Assembly (NCBI GenBank): GCA_036873135.1
Contig: JAPTYO010000017.1
Location: forward strand, 3,906,001 to 3,970,000
Source of the DNA: Clarkia xantiana subsp. parviflora
Lineage: Eukaryota; Streptophyta; Magnoliopsida; Myrtales; Onagraceae
DNA: 64,000 nucleotides
Direction of reading: 5' to 3'
Numbering within the stretch: position 1 is the first letter of the stretch; each line of letters starts with the position of its first letter. Shown in pieces: positions 1 through 8,822 of the stretch. The notes under the pieces are model-generated. The model had not been told where the DNA came from. It worked only from the letters and a program-made list of their open reading frames with translations, and searched no databases. Both the position numbers and the translations under genes were made by a program.

Positions 1-1
1 T

Positions 2-1125
2 CGTACTCCAACTCCCGAGCCACCAGCTGAGGTGGCTCCTCCGGCTGAGGGTTCCGGGACTATCCCTCCTTTCCCTGTGGATGAAAATCTTTACAAGGTT
101 TTCACCCCCGACCAGGCGATGTTGCCCTGGAATCCGATCGAGTCCCTCCGCGGAATTCCTCTCCGACGGGGGAATCTTGATCCTGGCCTGGCCCTGCATC
201 TTCTGGCGGGGTCAATTCCTCCAGCCTTGAGGCGACCCTTGTCCTTTGCTCGGGAGGACCTGGAGGAGGATATCCGCGATATGGCTATCCGCCGATTGGA
301 GGTAAAATCTTACCTTTGCTTTATCTTCTTCTTCCATAGTACCTCCGATTTCTGAAACTTTGTTTTCCCTTCTTTTAGGATACCGCCAACCAACAACGCT
401 GTTTCGGGCTTATCCTGGCCCTGAAGGGTGCTTTGGAGGAGGCTCGGGCCCAAGCGAACCCTGAAGCTTTAGCCAAGCTTCAAATGGAGCGTGATGAGGC
501 GGTGGCGGCTGAAAATAAGATGGCTAAGGAGAAGGCTCTCCTCGATGACATGGCCACAAGCCTGCTCAAGAAAGTCCACGACCATGAGGCCGTCATGCGT
601 CGAGATCAGAAGATGGCCCGACTGGAGCATCAGCGGAATGAGCAAGAGAAGCAGCAGCTCATTCACGAGAAAAACGTCTCCGCTGATCTCCTCGCGGAGG
701 CCAAGGCGAAGTTTGAGATGGAGAGGGCTGAGTTTTCTACCCAACTTGCTGAGGCCAAGGCTCAGGGTCTCGAGGAAGGCCGTCTGCAAGGCTGCGCGGA
801 GGGTCGTCTCCAGGGTCACAAGGAGTATCGGGACTCCGAGGAATTCAAGCTGGCTGCTGTGGAGTTCTGCAAATCCGAGGTGGAGGACGTTTTGTTCAAC
901 GCCGTCGAGGAACTCTATACGGCCTACGCGGATTCCATCGACTTTACAAAGTCGGAGACCCTAGCTCCTATTGCAGAGAAGTACTTCAACCTTCCCGCGG
1001 AGAGTGAAGAGGCTGCTGCTGTGGATCCGACTCCGCCGACTGTGGAGCCTTCTACCCAAGCCCCTCCAAGTCTTGCTCCTTCCGACGCTGCTGAGGATCC
1101 ATCCCTCCACAAGGACCAAGTTTAA
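2..1125 (+). CDS. Antisense ORF of element A, 3' exons (plant 'putative gypsy type transposon' family)
   Basis: C-terminal part of the extra gene that Tat elements carry opposite to gag-pol. The reading frame is open from base 2, so the start lies outside the window. Two exons are visible: 2-301 and 379-1125, separated by a 77-base GT-AG intron (302-378) with a pyrimidine-rich acceptor; the frame continues in phase 0 across it. The first part is proline-rich and leads to a conserved stretch with W-x-P-I-E-S-L and LALHLLAGSIPP. The second exon encodes a long, charged, probably coiled-coil region (roughly codons 430-960) and an acidic, proline-rich tail ending in KDQV, matching the KDQA tails of the B and D genes. 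No catalytic motif is visible and the function is unknown. It converges on the gag-pol of A, the stop codons being about 760 bases apart. Confidence 0.8.
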
Positions 1126-1887
1126 TGCTTTATATCTTTAGTCCTTGTTGCTTTTCTCCTTTATCCTCTGTATCGAACCCTTTTCGGCCTTTGAGCCTTT
1201 ATCTTTTTTGGTATTGATGATCATTTGCACTTTATCTAAAGCGGCTTAAAATTCGTTACTCAGAACGTTCCGATGCATTATTACAATGACTCCATACGTC
1301 TAAGATCGGGACTTCACCATTTAAGGTTTCTCGTCCAAATCGGGACTTCACCACTTAAGGTTTCTCGTCCAAAATCGGGACTTTACCACTTAAGGTTTCT
1401 CGTCCAAAATCGGGACTTTACCACTTAAGGTTTCTCGTCCCTGCCTTTCAAGGCCATGTTCGTGCCCCCTAGGGCTTTTATCGCGTCTCTACTGGACGTC
1501 TTTATTCGTACCTGTTAAGGCTTTTTCATACCCGTTAAGGCTTTTGGCCGCATCATATAGACGACTTACGCGGACCCATCTGGGCCTTTTCGTACCTAGG
1601 CTTTTGATTGCATCATATAGACGACTTACGTGTACCCCGTAGGGCTTTTGTCCATACCTGTTAAGGCTTTTGGCCGCGCCATATAGGCGACTTATGCGTC
1701 CCCCGCGGGGCTTTCATCGTACCTCGGAAGGCTTTTGTTGCGCCACTCAGGACGTCTTATTAACAGTGAGAATAAATACGAAAGCATTTTAATCGGAAGG
1801 CAACTTCTTTTATTCACTAATAATTCAAAGTAGGCTTACATCGGATTTTATTGGTAGACAATTTGCGCCATTCGTGGCGGCTTCATA
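1126..1887. repeat. Minisatellite spacer between antisense ORF and pol of element A
   Basis: No gene. About 1290-1440 holds four 34-35 bp units containing ACCACTTAAGGTTTCTCGTCC split by TCGGGACTT; in element orientation the core reads CCTTAAGTGGT. From 1500 to 1745 follow irregular units containing GTTAAGGCTTTT, CATCATATAG and GACGACTTACG. It occupies the convergent region between the two stop codons, as do different arrays in B, C and D. Confidence 0.85.
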
Positions 1888-4800
1888 TCAAACATGATAC
1901 TTCTTCAAATGTACACCACTGAAGGAATGCTTCAACGTCTTGCCTTCGAGATCCTCTAACTTGTATGCATTGGGCACTGGCATCCCCACGATCTTGTAGG
2001 GTCCCTCCCATTTTGGTGACAGCTTGTTGATCTGATCTTGATGAACAAACTCATTCCTCCGCCAGACAAGTTCTCCCACGAAGAATTGTCGGGACCTGAC
2101 ACGCCGATTGTAATATCGGGCTGTTGCCAGTCGCATTCGAGCCTGGACTTCATCAGCCTTCCACCTCTTCTCCTCGAGTAGGTCTAAGTCCAGACGTCTC
2201 ATCTCCTCATTTGTCAGAGGCTCGTAGTATTTCACGCGATGGGACGCCACCGCTATTTCCACGGGAGCAACTGCCTCCGTGCCATAAACTAGGCCAAACG
2301 GAGTTTCTCCTGTTGATTGCTTGGGTGTTGTTCTCACAGCCCATAGCACATTCTCGAGCTCATCCAGCCAATGGCCCTGCAAGGCATAGACTCTCTTCTT
2401 CAAGCCATCCATCACGATCTTGTTGGCTGACTCTACCTGGCCATTGGTCTGGGCGTGGCGGACTGAAGCGGTCCGATGCTCAATATTCAATTCTTCCAAG
2501 TATTCCTTCAACTGGGCTCCGTTGAACGGAGGGCCGTTGTCGCTGATCAGTACTCGCGGGATCCCATACCGGGATATGATCTGAGTCTGAAGGAACCTGA
2601 GGATCTGCTGCCCCGTTGTTCTAGCCAACGCTTTGGCCTCTATCCACTTTGAGAAGTAGTCAATGGCCACGAGTAAGTACTTGCACTGACCTCTCGCTTG
2701 AGGGAGTGGTCCCACCAAGTCAATTCCCCATTGCGCGAAGGGCCATGCACTGCTGATGGGCATCAGGTCCGCGGCGGGAGCTACGATATTTGGGGCGTAC
2801 CTCTGGCATGCATCACAGGATTGGACCATCGCCGTCGCTTCTTTGTTCATCGAGGGCCAGTAGTAACCTAAGTTCAACGCTTTCCTTACTAGAGATCGGG
2901 CCCCTTCATGGCAGGCCGCGACTCCTTCGTGAAGCTCCCTCAAGATCCGATTTGTATCAGGCTCTGCTACACATTTTAAGAAAGGCTTTACGTACCCTTT
3001 TTTGTATAACTGGTTGTCCACCATCGCGTAGTTGTCTGCAATCCGTCGTACCCTGACGGCTGCCGTTTTATCGTCGGGGAGTACTCCCGTAGTCAGGTAC
3101 GTGACCATCGGGGTCATCCAGGTGGGCTCCCCCTCTTCTTCCGATCTTGTCCCCACAGCACAGACCTCCACCGGGTCGATGTTTGAGATGATCACCCTCT
3201 CTAGGAAATGCACCCTCCGATTCTCCTCGGGGGCCACTCCCAGAGCAAATTTGCTCAAGGCATCTGCTTCCGTGTTTTCTTCCCTTGGGATCGCCTCGAT
3301 ATCGAAGCTTTTGAAGTTCCCCTTCAAAGTCTGTACCTCGTGCAAATATTTCTTCATCGTCGGGCTCTTAGCTTCATAGTCCCCCTGGACTTGATTTACA
3401 ACCAAGCTAGCATCACACTTCACTTTTAGATGGTCGACCCCCGTACCCTTGGCAATCTTGAGGCCTGTGATGAGAGCCTCATACTCTGCTTCGTTGTTGG
3501 TGGCTTTGAATGTCAATGCCAGGGCATATCGTAAAGGCTCGCCTCCGTCGGGTGGTATCAATACGAATCCTGCCCCCGAGCCCTCTACACTTGATGAACC
3601 ATCAGTGTACATCTCCCACGTATTCCCCTCATTCGGCTGTTCTGGCTGCTGTTCTGTTGTCGGGACCTCTTCCATGGTTGCCCCCTCTGCGGGACCCGTT
3701 GCTTCTAGATCGGGTGCCGTAGACTCAGCTATAAAATCTGCCAATGCCTGGCCCTTAATAGCGGTTCTCGGAGCGAAATGAATGCGGAACTCCGTCAGCT
3801 CAATGGCCCATTTTACTAATCTCCCCGACGCCTCCGGTCGGTTCAAAAAGTGTTTCAAGGGCTGGTTCGTCAATACCGTGACTTCATGGGCATGGAAGTA
3901 AGGTCGCAGTTTTCGAGCGGCAATAATCAACGCGAAGAGATACTTCTCAATAGCGGGATAATTTATTTCAGACTTGGCCAATGCCTTGCTTACATAATAG
4001 ATGGGCACTTGGTTGCCTTTGACAATCTTAATCAAAACAGAACTAACAGCTACATCAGAAACAGCCAAATAGAGATAAAGTGGCTCGCCTGGGATTGGTT
4101 TCGCCAGCGGCGGAAGGGTACGAAGATGCTGCTTGAGTGCTTGGAATGCCTCCTCGCACTTGTTGGTCCATTCGAACTTCTTGTTGGCCCTTAGCACATC
4201 AAAGAATGGCATAGCTCGATCGCTCGCCTTGGATAGAAAGCGATTCGTTGCGGCCAACCGGCAATTCAGTACCTGGACCTCCCGATGATTCTTCGGGGAC
4301 TGCATCTCTTCGATTGCTCGCAACTTCTCGGGGTTCACCTCGATTCCTCTCTGGCTCACCATGAATCCTAGGAACTTTCCCGAGTTCACCCCAAAGGCAC
4401 ATTTGTCGGGATTCAGCCGAACCTGATGAAACTTCATCCGCTCAAATGCTGCCGCCAAATTTTGGACATGGTCTCCTGCTTGTCGGGATTTCACCAGCAT
4501 GTCGTCCACATACGCCTCCATGGTTTTCCCCAACATATCTCCGAACAACTTGTTCACCATCCGCTGGTAAGTTGCTCCGGCATTGATCAATCCGAAAGGC
4601 ATCACGTCATAGTGGTAGACATCGCTGTCGGCGTAGAAGGCTGTATGGGGGGCATCCTCCTTTGCCATCTTGATTTGGTTGTACCCGGAATAGGCATCCA
4701 TGAAGCTCAGCAGCTCATGTCCCGATGTAGCGTCTACCAGCTGGTCAATCCTTGGGAGCGGGTAGCAGTCCTTCGGGCAGGCTTTGTTCAAATCGCGGAA

Positions 4801-7536
4801 GTCAACACACATCCGCCACTTCCCGTTACTCTTTCGCACCAGCACTGGGTTAGCCACCCAAGTCTGGAATCGGAGCTCCTTGATGAACCCAGCATCGAGC
4901 AGTCTGCCAACCTCCTGCTGAATCGCGATCCTCTTGTCTGCGCCCATCGGACGCCTCCTCTGCGCGATAGGCTTGATCGCGGGGTCAATCTTGAGCTCGT
5001 GCACTATCACGTCGGGACTGATTCCTGGCATATCACTTGGGGACCAGGCAAACAGCTCCTTGAACTCCTTCAAGAGCTCGATCAACTCTCGTGCTCTTTC
5101 ATCCGACAGGGCAGAGCCGATTTTCACCTTCCGCTGAGGCCCATCGATTTCCACTTCCTTCAAATCCTCCATGGGGGCGGGACGCCCATACTCCTCTCGA
5201 GGATCGGTATCTGTCTGAAGAACAGTCATGGTCTCCCTCCTTCTTCGTCGGGTGGCATTAACATAGCATTTCCGCGACGCCACCTGGTCACCCTTGACCT
5301 CTCCTACTCCGTTATCAGTTGGGAACTTCATCTTCTGATGGACCGTTGAGGCGACTGCCATGAGGGGGTTGATAGTGGTCCTTCCGATGATCGCGTTATA
5401 TGCCCCAGCAGATTCCACCACGACGAAATCCACGTTTCGCCTCTCCATCTTCCAGCCACTACCAAACTCTACTGGTAAGGTAATCATTCCTAGCGGGTAG
5501 GAAGTGGAGCCAGAGAATCCCACCATCGGGAAGTCCACCTGCGTCAGGTCCTTCTTCGTCTTTCCCATGGCTTCCAGAGCATCCATGAAAAGAATATCGG
5601 AGGAGCTCCCTCCATCTATCAGGATCCGCTTCATCTCGAATCCATCCACATCCAGAGTCACGACCAGGGCGTCGTCATGAGGGCTCTCCACGCCAACTAA
5701 ATCCTTCGCTGAAAAAGAAATCTCCATCTCCTCTTTCAGGGTCCACGATCGGGACCTTTTCCCTAACACCACTGCAGCAGAGATGCGCGAAGCATAGTTT
5801 TCGCGAGAAGCAGAGGTATCACCTCCCGCTGCCATTCCTCCATGGATGACGTTGATGGTTCCGCGCCTCTCTCGGCGGGCTCCCGATCCTGAGGCTTCTT
5901 GCTCCACCTTCTTCTTCTTTGGGGATCGGTCGCGAGATTTCGAACGGGAGCGGGACCTACTTCTGGAACGAGATCGACATCGTCCCTTCCCGACAAATTC
6001 CTTCAGCTTCCCCTTCTGGATCAGCTTCTCAATTTCTTTCTTCAGCTCCCGACAATTTTCGGTGTCGTGACCACTGGCTCGATGGTAACGACAGTAGCGA
6101 TCTGGGCGGCCTCCCAGGTACTCGCCTTCTTTCCTTGGGGGGTATCGGACGAGGCCTTGTCGCTCCATCACGGCTAATACAGAGGCCATCGAGGTGTTGA
6201 TGGGGGTAGCGCGACCCTCTCGATTGTCTTTCCCCGCGGGACGCTTGTCTTCTTTTCGGTCGGGACGGCCTCGGTTTCTACTCCCCTCCGACTTATCGCT
6301 TCTCCTGCGATCTTCCGACAGCTTGGATGACGTCTTTCCTCTCCCCGATTTCGGGGGATCTAGCTCTCCAGCAGCGATTTTTGACTCCTGGACATCAATT
6401 TGCTGCTTCACCCTCGCTTGCAGGGCCTCCATACTCCATATAGCCTTCGCGGCTACACTGTGCATTAGATCGGAGCCATACGGAGCACTTAGGTTATGCA
6501 GGAAAGTACGTATCATCTCTCCCTCCGAGATTTCTTCATCAATCTCCGCAGCGCTGGCAGTGAACCGTTGGTAATAATACGCCAACGATTCATCAGGTCT
6601 CTGCACCACCTTGGTTAGGGTCCTCACGCTTTTCAAGAGGCGTCTTCGTCCTTGGTACTGCTTGATGAAGCGGTCGTGCATGTCGGCCCAGCAGGTGATA
6701 CTTCCTGGCGGAAGGCTAAAGAACCAGGTCATGGCCCTCTCTCCTAGGGTTATCGGGAACAGCGAGCATATCAAATCTTCGTTCGAGGTCCTACCCATGC
6801 ATGCCTGAACGTGTCTTTGTACATGGCGGACCGGGTCTCCTTCCCCATCATATGCTTCGATCGTCGGGATACCTATCCCTGGCGGGGCAACGGTGTCGAT
6901 CAGCCGCGGTACGGAAGGATGGCTGGATCGATCCCTGAGCTCCGAGGTCATCTGCTTTTGGTCGCCCGTATAGATACTAATGATTCTTACCACCTGGTCG
7001 GCGGTGAGGGGACCATTCAGGGGGATGGTCCTATTCTGCACTGGCCCAGGGCCGTCAACCACGAACTTCTCTGGTTGCCTAGGTTCCTTACCCTTATCCC
7101 GAGGCGGCTCCTGCTCCTCTGGGTCCACCCTCGACGGGGGTGGCGGTAACTCTTCTCGTGGAGGCAACTCCCCCATCTTTCTAGCGGCCTCTCTTTTGTC
7201 CAGCAGAGCCTCCATGGCAGCCAGGAACATTGGCATGGCCTCCGCCACTGCCTTGGCCAACTCCGAGTTCGAAGACGACCCTTCTTCCCTTCGCGGGGCA
7301 TCTCCAGCTCCAGGGCCCACCGGGTTTGGTGGAGCATCATCCTCCCCCCTATGAGGGACCTCTTGCCTGTCCCTTCCAGCGTCTCGGACTGAGACCTCAT
7401 CACCATGTCCCCCTGTCTGAGAAAGGGCAGGGTTCTCACCTTGTTCAGCGACGCGTTCCGGCAACGGGGAATTCACAGTTCCTGCGGGACGGGAACTGCC
7501 GGCCGGAACTTGCTTCTTCTTGCCACCACCGGCCAT
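1888..7536 (-). CDS. gag-pol: Gag-Pol polyprotein of element A, uninterrupted (1882 aa)
   Basis: Capsid/nucleocapsid plus all retrotransposition enzymes in one frame, starting MAGGGKKK just inside the PBS. Domains read from the translation: Gag about residues 235-365; an unusual zinc knuckle with C482, H485, H490, C495; an Arg-Ser repeat at about 519-538; aspartic protease with ILIDGGSSSDIL (D641); RT about 830-1120 with YVDD at 1009-1012; degenerate first RNase H about 1130-1270; second, archaeal-type RNase H with D1312, E1351, D1375, D1425; integrase with H1536, H1543, C1574, C1577 and catalytic D1606, D1666, E1702 (D-x35-E). No chromodomain is apparent at the C-terminus (ends KKYHV). The dual RNase H is characteristic of the Tat lineage. 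All catalytic residues looked for are present and there is no stop or frameshift, so the element may be, or recently have been, able to transpose; expression cannot be judged from sequence. Confidence 0.93.
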   Translation of the reverse strand: MAGGGKKKQVPAGSSRPAGTVNSPLPERVAEQGENPALSQTGGHGDEVSVRDAGRDRQEVPHRGEDDAPPNPVGPGAGDAPRREEGSSSNSELAKAVAEAMPMFLAAMEALLDKREAARKMGELPPREELPPPPSRVDPEEQEPPRDKGKEPRQPEKFVVDGPGPVQNRTIPLNGPLTADQVVRIISIYTGDQKQMTSELRDRSSHPSVPRLIDTVAPPGIGIPTIEAYDGEGDPVRHVQRHVQACMGRTSNEDLICSLFPITLGERAMTWFFSLPPGSITCWADMHDRFIKQYQGRRRLLKSVRTLTKVVQRPDESLAYYYQRFTASAAEIDEEISEGEMIRTFLHNLSAPYGSDLMHSVAAKAIWSMEALQARVKQQIDVQESKIAAGELDPPKSGRGKTSSKLSEDRRRSDKSEGSRNRGRPDRKEDKRPAGKDNREGRATPINTSMASVLAVMERQGLVRYPPRKEGEYLGGRPDRYCRYHRASGHDTENCRELKKEIEKLIQKGKLKEFVGKGRCRSRSRSRSRSRSKSRDRSPKKKKVEQEASGSGARRERRGTINVIHGGMAAGGDTSASRENYASRISAAVVLGKRSRSWTLKEEMEISFSAKDLVGVESPHDDALVVTLDVDGFEMKRILIDGGSSSDILFMDALEAMGKTKKDLTQVDFPMVGFSGSTSYPLGMITLPVEFGSGWKMERRNVDFVVVESAGAYNAIIGRTTINPLMAVASTVHQKMKFPTDNGVGEVKGDQVASRKCYVNATRRRRRETMTVLQTDTDPREEYGRPAPMEDLKEVEIDGPQRKVKIGSALSDERARELIELLKEFKELFAWSPSDMPGISPDVIVHELKIDPAIKPIAQRRRPMGADKRIAIQQEVGRLLDAGFIKELRFQTWVANPVLVRKSNGKWRMCVDFRDLNKACPKDCYPLPRIDQLVDATSGHELLSFMDAYSGYNQIKMAKEDAPHTAFYADSDVYHYDVMPFGLINAGATYQRMVNKLFGDMLGKTMEAYVDDMLVKSRQAGDHVQNLAAAFERMKFHQVRLNPDKCAFGVNSGKFLGFMVSQRGIEVNPEKLRAIEEMQSPKNHREVQVLNCRLAATNRFLSKASDRAMPFFDVLRANKKFEWTNKCEEAFQALKQHLRTLPPLAKPIPGEPLYLYLAVSDVAVSSVLIKIVKGNQVPIYYVSKALAKSEINYPAIEKYLFALIIAARKLRPYFHAHEVTVLTNQPLKHFLNRPEASGRLVKWAIELTEFRIHFAPRTAIKGQALADFIAESTAPDLEATGPAEGATMEEVPTTEQQPEQPNEGNTWEMYTDGSSSVEGSGAGFVLIPPDGGEPLRYALALTFKATNNEAEYEALITGLKIAKGTGVDHLKVKCDASLVVNQVQGDYEAKSPTMKKYLHEVQTLKGNFKSFDIEAIPREENTEADALSKFALGVAPEENRRVHFLERVIISNIDPVEVCAVGTRSEEEGEPTWMTPMVTYLTTGVLPDDKTAAVRVRRIADNYAMVDNQLYKKGYVKPFLKCVAEPDTNRILRELHEGVAACHEGARSLVRKALNLGYYWPSMNKEATAMVQSCDACQRYAPNIVAPAADLMPISSAWPFAQWGIDLVGPLPQARGQCKYLLVAIDYFSKWIEAKALARTTGQQILRFLQTQIISRYGIPRVLISDNGPPFNGAQLKEYLEELNIEHRTASVRHAQTNGQVESANKIVMDGLKKRVYALQGHWLDELENVLWAVRTTPKQSTGETPFGLVYGTEAVAPVEIAVASHRVKYYEPLTNEEMRRLDLDLLEEKRWKADEVQARMRLATARYYNRRVRSRQFFVGELVWRRNEFVHQDQINKLSPKWEGPYKIVGMPVPNAYKLEDLEGKTLKHSFSGVHLKKYHV

Positions 7537-7572
7537 TGATCTGGTAGAAACTATTTTGACTTATTGTAAGAT

Positions 7573-7589
7573 TCCCACAGACGGCGCCA
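7573..7589 (-). other. Primer-binding site of element A
   Basis: On the minus strand TGGCGCCGTCTGTGGGA, one base inside the 5' LTR. It implies a tRNA primer ending in ACGGCG-CCA; the first nine bases fit what I recall of plant tRNA-Asp, the rest do not. The same site is seen in B and C. Confidence 0.85.
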
Positions 7590-7590
7590 A

Positions 7591-8332
7591 TGTTGGATCA
7601 CGGGCGAAGCTCCGTTACGTCCTTGACGGAATGTTCGGACTCCTAAGCTCCGCGTGGTCCTGCACAAGGGGATGACCTGGGTGGTGACCCAGAATCCCTC
7701 TCCGATGCTTAAATGAGTACAGTAATCAATGGGGTGGTAAGCCAAAGTCTAAGCTCGTAATTCAATTAGGGTTTTCTGGGGTAACTTCCTCCTTTATATA
7801 GGAGACGAAGTCACCCAGAGTTACCTGGGGCCAGGCTTGGCCGTTATGGTCATGATTCCGTATATCTCGGGGGATTCCGTATAATTCGCCCCACGCTCCG
7901 CGTATCTTACCCATACTCCGTGTATCTCGGGCACGCCCTGCGTATCTCGGGGAAACTTATCCGTTATCTTCAACCGTCTCCCACTACTCTACCTGGTAGG
8001 CGGGTTTCTCGGTCTTATCCTCTGATCCCAAGTCCTAACTCCTGTCGGGGACTCCAGAGTTGTTCCATTCTAGATCACCACCCAGGACCTTCAGTCTCTG
8101 CGGGACAGGTCCAGCCTCTGCGGGGCTTTATCATCGGAGCCTTTATCAAGGCATATCGGGGCCTACTCAGAGGCTTCTTATCGGGAGCGTACAGCTCTTA
8201 TGTCGGGCCCGCCTACGTCGGGGCTCTTCGTACTGGACCTCTGGGCCTTCCGGGCCTTTACGAGGCCCACTGGACTTACTTGCCGTCTATTGGATGTTTA
8301 ACGGGGCTAACGATTGCTATCGGAACCCATCA
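7591..8332 (-). repeat. 5' LTR of element A (742 bp)
   Basis: In element orientation it begins TGATGGGTTCCGATAG and ends CCGTGATCCAACA, the same termini as the LTRs of B and D. It carries a TATA box (TATATAAA, 7793-7800, minus), and upstream of it a repeated motif GAGATACGC/GAGATACACGG in the U3 part (about 7855-7970), also present in the B LTR. The partner LTR is outside the window. Confidence 0.87.
7793..7800 (-). promoter_or_regulatory. TATA box of the element A LTR promoter
   Basis: TATATAAA on the minus strand within the LTR, about 260 bases before the start of gag-pol. Equivalent boxes lie at the same relative place in B (TATAAAAG) and D (TATATAAA). Confidence 0.65.
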
Positions 8333-8822
8333 CCCATAAATGCCAAAGGTCACTCTAAGGACTTGCGCATTACTACTCACAATGCCAAGTGCCGGGACAA
8401 CGACCTTACGCATTACTACCCACAAATGCTAAAGTGTCACTCTTAAGTCTTGCACATTACTACTCATGGAATATAGCAAGCATACAACATATGTGTCCAT
8501 GACACATACATCTCGCCATGCCTTGGTATATCCAAGAGGGGCACGCACTGCATGGACGTATGTCTCCTAACAACAACTACAGATGCTTTCATCCACAAAG
8601 AGGAAGAGTCTCAACTCTACTCTATATTCCACACCACATGGACAATCTCAAAACACAAAGGTATGAAATATTACTAAACCATTCATGACAGGTCTCGTAT
8701 GACAACGTCAAAGCATAGAAACATAAACATAAAGGGTTCAACGGGATAACACCCCAACAAGCAACCTCAACCCAAACATGGGGAGCCAAAACTATATAAA
8801 AAGAGTTTGTGAAAGCAAACAC
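8333..8822. other. Gene-free spacer of remnant E
   Basis: No gene seen. The first 120 bases contain imperfect repeats of CATTACTACTCA and AAATGC(C/T)AAAG near GTCACTC(T)TAAG, probably a degraded version of the spacer minisatellite found between pol and the antisense gene of the other elements. It lies just downstream of the antisense gene of E, the expected place. Confidence 0.45.

Larger units (their letters stand above)
1..8332 (-). mobile_element. Element A: Ty3/gypsy (Tat lineage) LTR retrotransposon, cut by the left window edge
   Basis: Read on the minus strand: 5' LTR (7591-8332), PBS (7573-7589), one open gag-pol (7536 to 1888), a tandem-repeat spacer, and an oppositely oriented spliced gene (up to 1125). 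The 3' LTR is beyond base 1, so neither LTR identity nor the TSD can be read; the 5 bases after the 5' LTR are CCCAT (8333-8337). A second RNase H domain before integrase and an antisense extra ORF are hallmarks of the Tat lineage. It is the least decayed element here and appears inserted into remnant E, whose sequence resumes at 8333. Confidence 0.9.
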
